Assembly: GCA_018663505.1 (NCBI GenBank)
Contig: JABJQG010000060.1
Span: 1 to 51,763, forward strand
Source of the DNA: Pseudobdellovibrionaceae bacterium
GTDB taxonomy: Bacteria; Bdellovibrionota; Bdellovibrionia; Bdellovibrionales; UBA1609
Direction of reading: 5' to 3'
Length of the DNA: 51,763 nucleotides
The position numbers were made by a program, and so were the translations under genes. Under the pieces are notes generated by a model. It had not been told where the DNA came from. It was given only the letters and a program-made list of their open reading frames with translations, and searched no databases. Of this stretch, positions 49,487-51,763 are shown one piece after another. Positions within the stretch are counted from its first letter, which is position 1, and each line of letters opens with the position of its first letter.

Positions 49487-50749
49487 TTACTCTTCTTTCA
49501 ACCTTTGTACCTTGGCACCTAAAGAAGCTAATTTGAGTTCAAGATTTTCATAACCACGGTCTAAGTGATAAATACGCTTCACCTTGGTCTCTCCTTGAGC
49601 CACAAGGCCAGCTAGTATTAAACACGCCGAGGCTCTAAGATCTGTTGCCATAACTGGTGCTGCTAAAAGGCCACCCTTTTTGCCTCTAACCACGGCCACA
49701 CGGGTTTTTGGCGTAATATCTGCGTTTAACCTTACTAATTCTTGTACATGCATAAAACGATTTTCAAATACGGATTCTGTGATTACCGATGTGCCCTCAG
49801 CCTCTACCATTAAAGCCATAAATTGAGCCTGTAAATCCGTGGCAAAACCAGGGTGTGGAGTGGTTGTTATATCAACGCCCTTCCAAACACTTTGTGGTAG
49901 CACACGTATTGACGAATCTGAAGTTTCTATTTTAAAACCTGATTCTCGTAGTTTTAAAATAAGAGCCTCCAGGTGATCTGGCACACAACGAGTCACTGTA
50001 ACATCACCACCTGTAATTGCCCCAGCTATTAAGAGAGTTCCCGCCTCTATACGATCTGGAATAATGTCGTGAGTTGCTGGCTTTAGTTCATTAACACCTT
50101 GTACTCGAATAATACTGGTTCCAGCTCCTTCAATTTTAGCGCCCATTTTAATTAAGTAGTTTGCCATATCCACAATTTCAGGTTCTTTTGCAGCGTTTTC
50201 AATAACGGTTTCACCCTGAGCAAAAACAGCAGCCATCATAATGTTTTCTGTTCCACCCACTGTGGCAACTTCAAACAGTATTCGCGCGCCCTTTAGTCCT
50301 CCAGGGGCCTTTGCGTGAACATAGCCTGCCTTAACCTCTATCTGTGCGCCCATTTCTTTTAAACTGTCTAAATGAATATTTATTGGTCTTGTTCCAATGG
50401 CACAGCCACCTGGCAAACTCACCTCGGCTTCGTGATATTTAGATAACAAAGGACCTAAACACAATATAGAAGCTCTCATTTTTCGTACATAATCATAATG
50501 AGCTTGAAGTTTTTCAGGACGTTTTACATTTACTTTAAAAGTATTGTTTTCAAATTTAACTTCACAATTAAGGCTCTCTAAGAGTTCTTTAGTGGAATAT
50601 ATATCTCGAAGTTTAGGAACGTTTGTAAATTCGTGTTGTCCCTCAGCTAAGAGCGCGGAAAACAAAATGGGTAAAGCTGCATTTTTTGCCCCACTGGTAG
50701 CCACTTCGCCATTTAACTGCATACCACCTTGAATCGTAATCATGTCCAT
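49487..50749 (-). CDS. murA: UDP-N-acetylglucosamine 1-carboxyvinyltransferase
   Basis: MurA transfers enolpyruvate from PEP to UDP-GlcNAc, the first committed step of peptidoglycan synthesis and the target of fosfomycin. This 420-residue protein is full length. Landmarks: GEVATSGAKNAALPILF, the catalytic cysteine C116 in SLPGGCAIGTRPINIHLDSL, TTPHPGFATDLQAQFMAL, MHVQELVRLNADI and TDLRASACLILAGL near the end. Because Cys is present (not Asp), fosfomycin sensitivity is expected. AGAGGAG precedes the ATG. It follows prmC by 24 bp. Confidence 0.97.
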   Translation of the reverse strand: MDMITIQGGMQLNGEVATSGAKNAALPILFSALLAEGQHEFTNVPKLRDIYSTKELLESLNCEVKFENNTFKVNVKRPEKLQAHYDYVRKMRASILCLGPLLSKYHEAEVSLPGGCAIGTRPINIHLDSLKEMGAQIEVKAGYVHAKAPGGLKGARILFEVATVGGTENIMMAAVFAQGETVIENAAKEPEIVDMANYLIKMGAKIEGAGTSIIRVQGVNELKPATHDIIPDRIEAGTLLIAGAITGGDVTVTRCVPDHLEALILKLRESGFKIETSDSSIRVLPQSVWKGVDITTTPHPGFATDLQAQFMALMVEAEGTSVITESVFENRFMHVQELVRLNADITPKTRVAVVRGKKGGLLAAPVMATDLRASACLILAGLVAQGETKVKRIYHLDRGYENLELKLASLGAKVQRLKEE

Positions 50750-50773
50750 CGCTGACTCCTCTAAATTATAATT

Positions 50774-51628
50774 CTATTTTTTCTGAACTTTAATAATGCG
50801 GTCAAATTTTTGATAGTCTTTTATTAGTTCCGCATTATTAAATACATCAATATTATTGGCTAACTCTAGAATAATAGCACCCTGTGTAGCGCCAAATTCC
50901 ATAAATAAGTAGCCTTCTGTTTTTAATAATTGAGCCGCTTTATTTAGCCAAGATTTTATATGTGCAAGCCCGTCTTCATTAGAAAATAAAGCTTCATTGG
51001 GTTCAAACTTTTTTACATTTTCACATATATTCTCATCATCTTCTGCAATATAAGGTGGGTTAGCCACAATGATATCCACAGAGTTATAAGCTTCAACATC
51101 TAAATCCTCAATATCAGATACCACAAACTGAGATCTTCCCATTAAATCTAAAGACTCACTATTTTTTATAGATACATCAATTGCTTTAGCGGAAATATCA
51201 AAGCCAACAAGGCTCGCTTTACTATAATGACTCATAAGGCTTAAACCAATACAACCACTGCCACAGCCAAAATCTAATACTTTTAAAATCTCTTCGTTTT
51301 TTGGGTATAGCTGCAGAATTTCTTCAATAATCAACTCGGTTTCTGGTCGCGGAATGAGAACATTTTCATCTACATAAAAGTTCAATCCGAAGAATTCTTT
51401 CTTGTTTAATATATACGAAACCGGTTCACCTTGATGACGACGTTTTAACAAAGCCCGGCATTGTTTTTTTTCATCCTCAGAAAGGAGACGATCAAATTTT
51501 AAATAAAGATCAAGTCTGCTCAATCCCAGAGTGTGAGCAAACATTAACTCACAATCAAGCCTAGGTGATTGGAAACCTGCCTGTTTTAAATATACTGTGG
51601 ATTTTTCTAACACTTCTTTTAAAATCAT
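50774..51628 (-). CDS. prmC: Release-factor glutamine N5-methyltransferase
   Basis: PrmC (HemK) methylates the GGQ glutamine of peptide-chain release factors, raising termination efficiency. This 284-residue protein is standard: N-terminal helical domain (ARLDCELMFAHTLGLSRLDLYL-like), RRHQGEPVSYIL, IPRPETE, SAM motif VLDFGCGSGCIGLSL (about 118-131) and the substrate-binding NPPY (180-183). The ATG at 51628 abuts a 7-bp tandem repeat, which supplies a weak purine-rich leader only. prmC and murA are co-oriented. Confidence 0.96.
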   Translation of the reverse strand: MILKEVLEKSTVYLKQAGFQSPRLDCELMFAHTLGLSRLDLYLKFDRLLSEDEKKQCRALLKRRHQGEPVSYILNKKEFFGLNFYVDENVLIPRPETELIIEEILQLYPKNEEILKVLDFGCGSGCIGLSLMSHYSKASLVGFDISAKAIDVSIKNSESLDLMGRSQFVVSDIEDLDVEAYNSVDIIVANPPYIAEDDENICENVKKFEPNEALFSNEDGLAHIKSWLNKAAQLLKTEGYLFMEFGATQGAIILELANNIDVFNNAELIKDYQKFDRIIKVQKK

Positions 51629-51630
51629 AA

Positions 51631-51763
51631 CTTTTAACTTTTAACTTTTAACTTTTAACTTTTAACTTTTAACTTTTAACTTTTAACTTTTAACTTTTAA
51701 CTTTTAACTTTTAACTTTTAACTTTTAACTTTTAACTTTTAACTTTTAACTTTTAACTTTTAA
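51631..51763. repeat. Heptanucleotide tandem repeat, 19 exact copies to the window edge
   Basis: CTTTTAA repeats perfectly from 51631 to the last base (133 bp = 19 units); two bases separate it from the prmC start codon. It continues or ends beyond the window. On the prmC strand it reads GTTAAAA, so the leader of prmC is made wholly of this unit. Confidence 0.97.

Overview
Gene content points to a member of the Bdellovibrionota (Bdellovibrio-like predatory or formerly predatory bacteria). The DNA is AT-rich. It carries a TIGR02147-type regulator, a family largely restricted to Bdellovibrio- and Fibrobacter-like genomes, many small exported proteins and lipoproteins with no recognisable relatives, and core genes typical of a Gram-negative chromosome (groES-groL, argGH, serS, prmC-murA). 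This taxonomic call is inference from gene families; no 16S gene is present.

Layout. 1-126 is the end of an IS481-like insertion sequence running off the left edge. 330-20711 is mostly chromosomal: a parvulin PPIase, groES-groL, small exported proteins, a TIGR02147 regulator flanked by three related secreted two-cysteine proteins, argG-argH plus an exported methyltransferase-like protein, a LytS/LytTR two-component pair, a decayed ATPase, an outer-membrane-type protein, a TPR protein with two HExxH motifs, and a two-gene glycine betaine synthesis operon (glycine/sarcosine and dimethylglycine methyltransferases).

20871-42049 reads as two integrative elements in tandem, both using the 3' end of a tRNA-Ser(UGA) gene (42040-42129) as target. 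The short core TGGCGGAGA recurs at 20871, 26871 and 42040. Each element has a large serine recombinase at its right end whose reading frame runs straight through the core. Element 1 (about 6 kb) carries BrnT-BrnA, a lipoprotein, a Replic_Relax-type replication protein and recombinase 1. Element 2 (about 15 kb) carries a lipoprotein/serine protease/small protein operon, an HD-domain dNTPase-like protein, lipoproteins and small regulators, a tyrosine recombinase, an SF2 helicase, a primase-VirE helicase fusion, two related winged-helix proteins, a TubC-N-like protein and recombinase 2. The most interesting observation is that a start-less open frame beginning exactly at the left core (20863-21063) is in the same phase as recombinase 1 at the right core. 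Excision and circularisation would therefore join them and give recombinase 1 a different C-terminus containing a helix-turn-helix-like segment. Recombinase 2 would likewise swap a tail read antisense through tRNA-Ser for a 17-residue tail. Integration appears to rewrite the recombinase ends.

42154-51763 returns to chromosome: serS, a small membrane protein, a very large TPR protein, an exported trypsin-like protein, a winged-helix/phosphoribosyltransferase fusion with a palindrome over its promoter and start codon, prmC-murA, and a perfect 7-bp tandem repeat (19 copies) that begins two bases from the prmC start codon and runs to the window edge.
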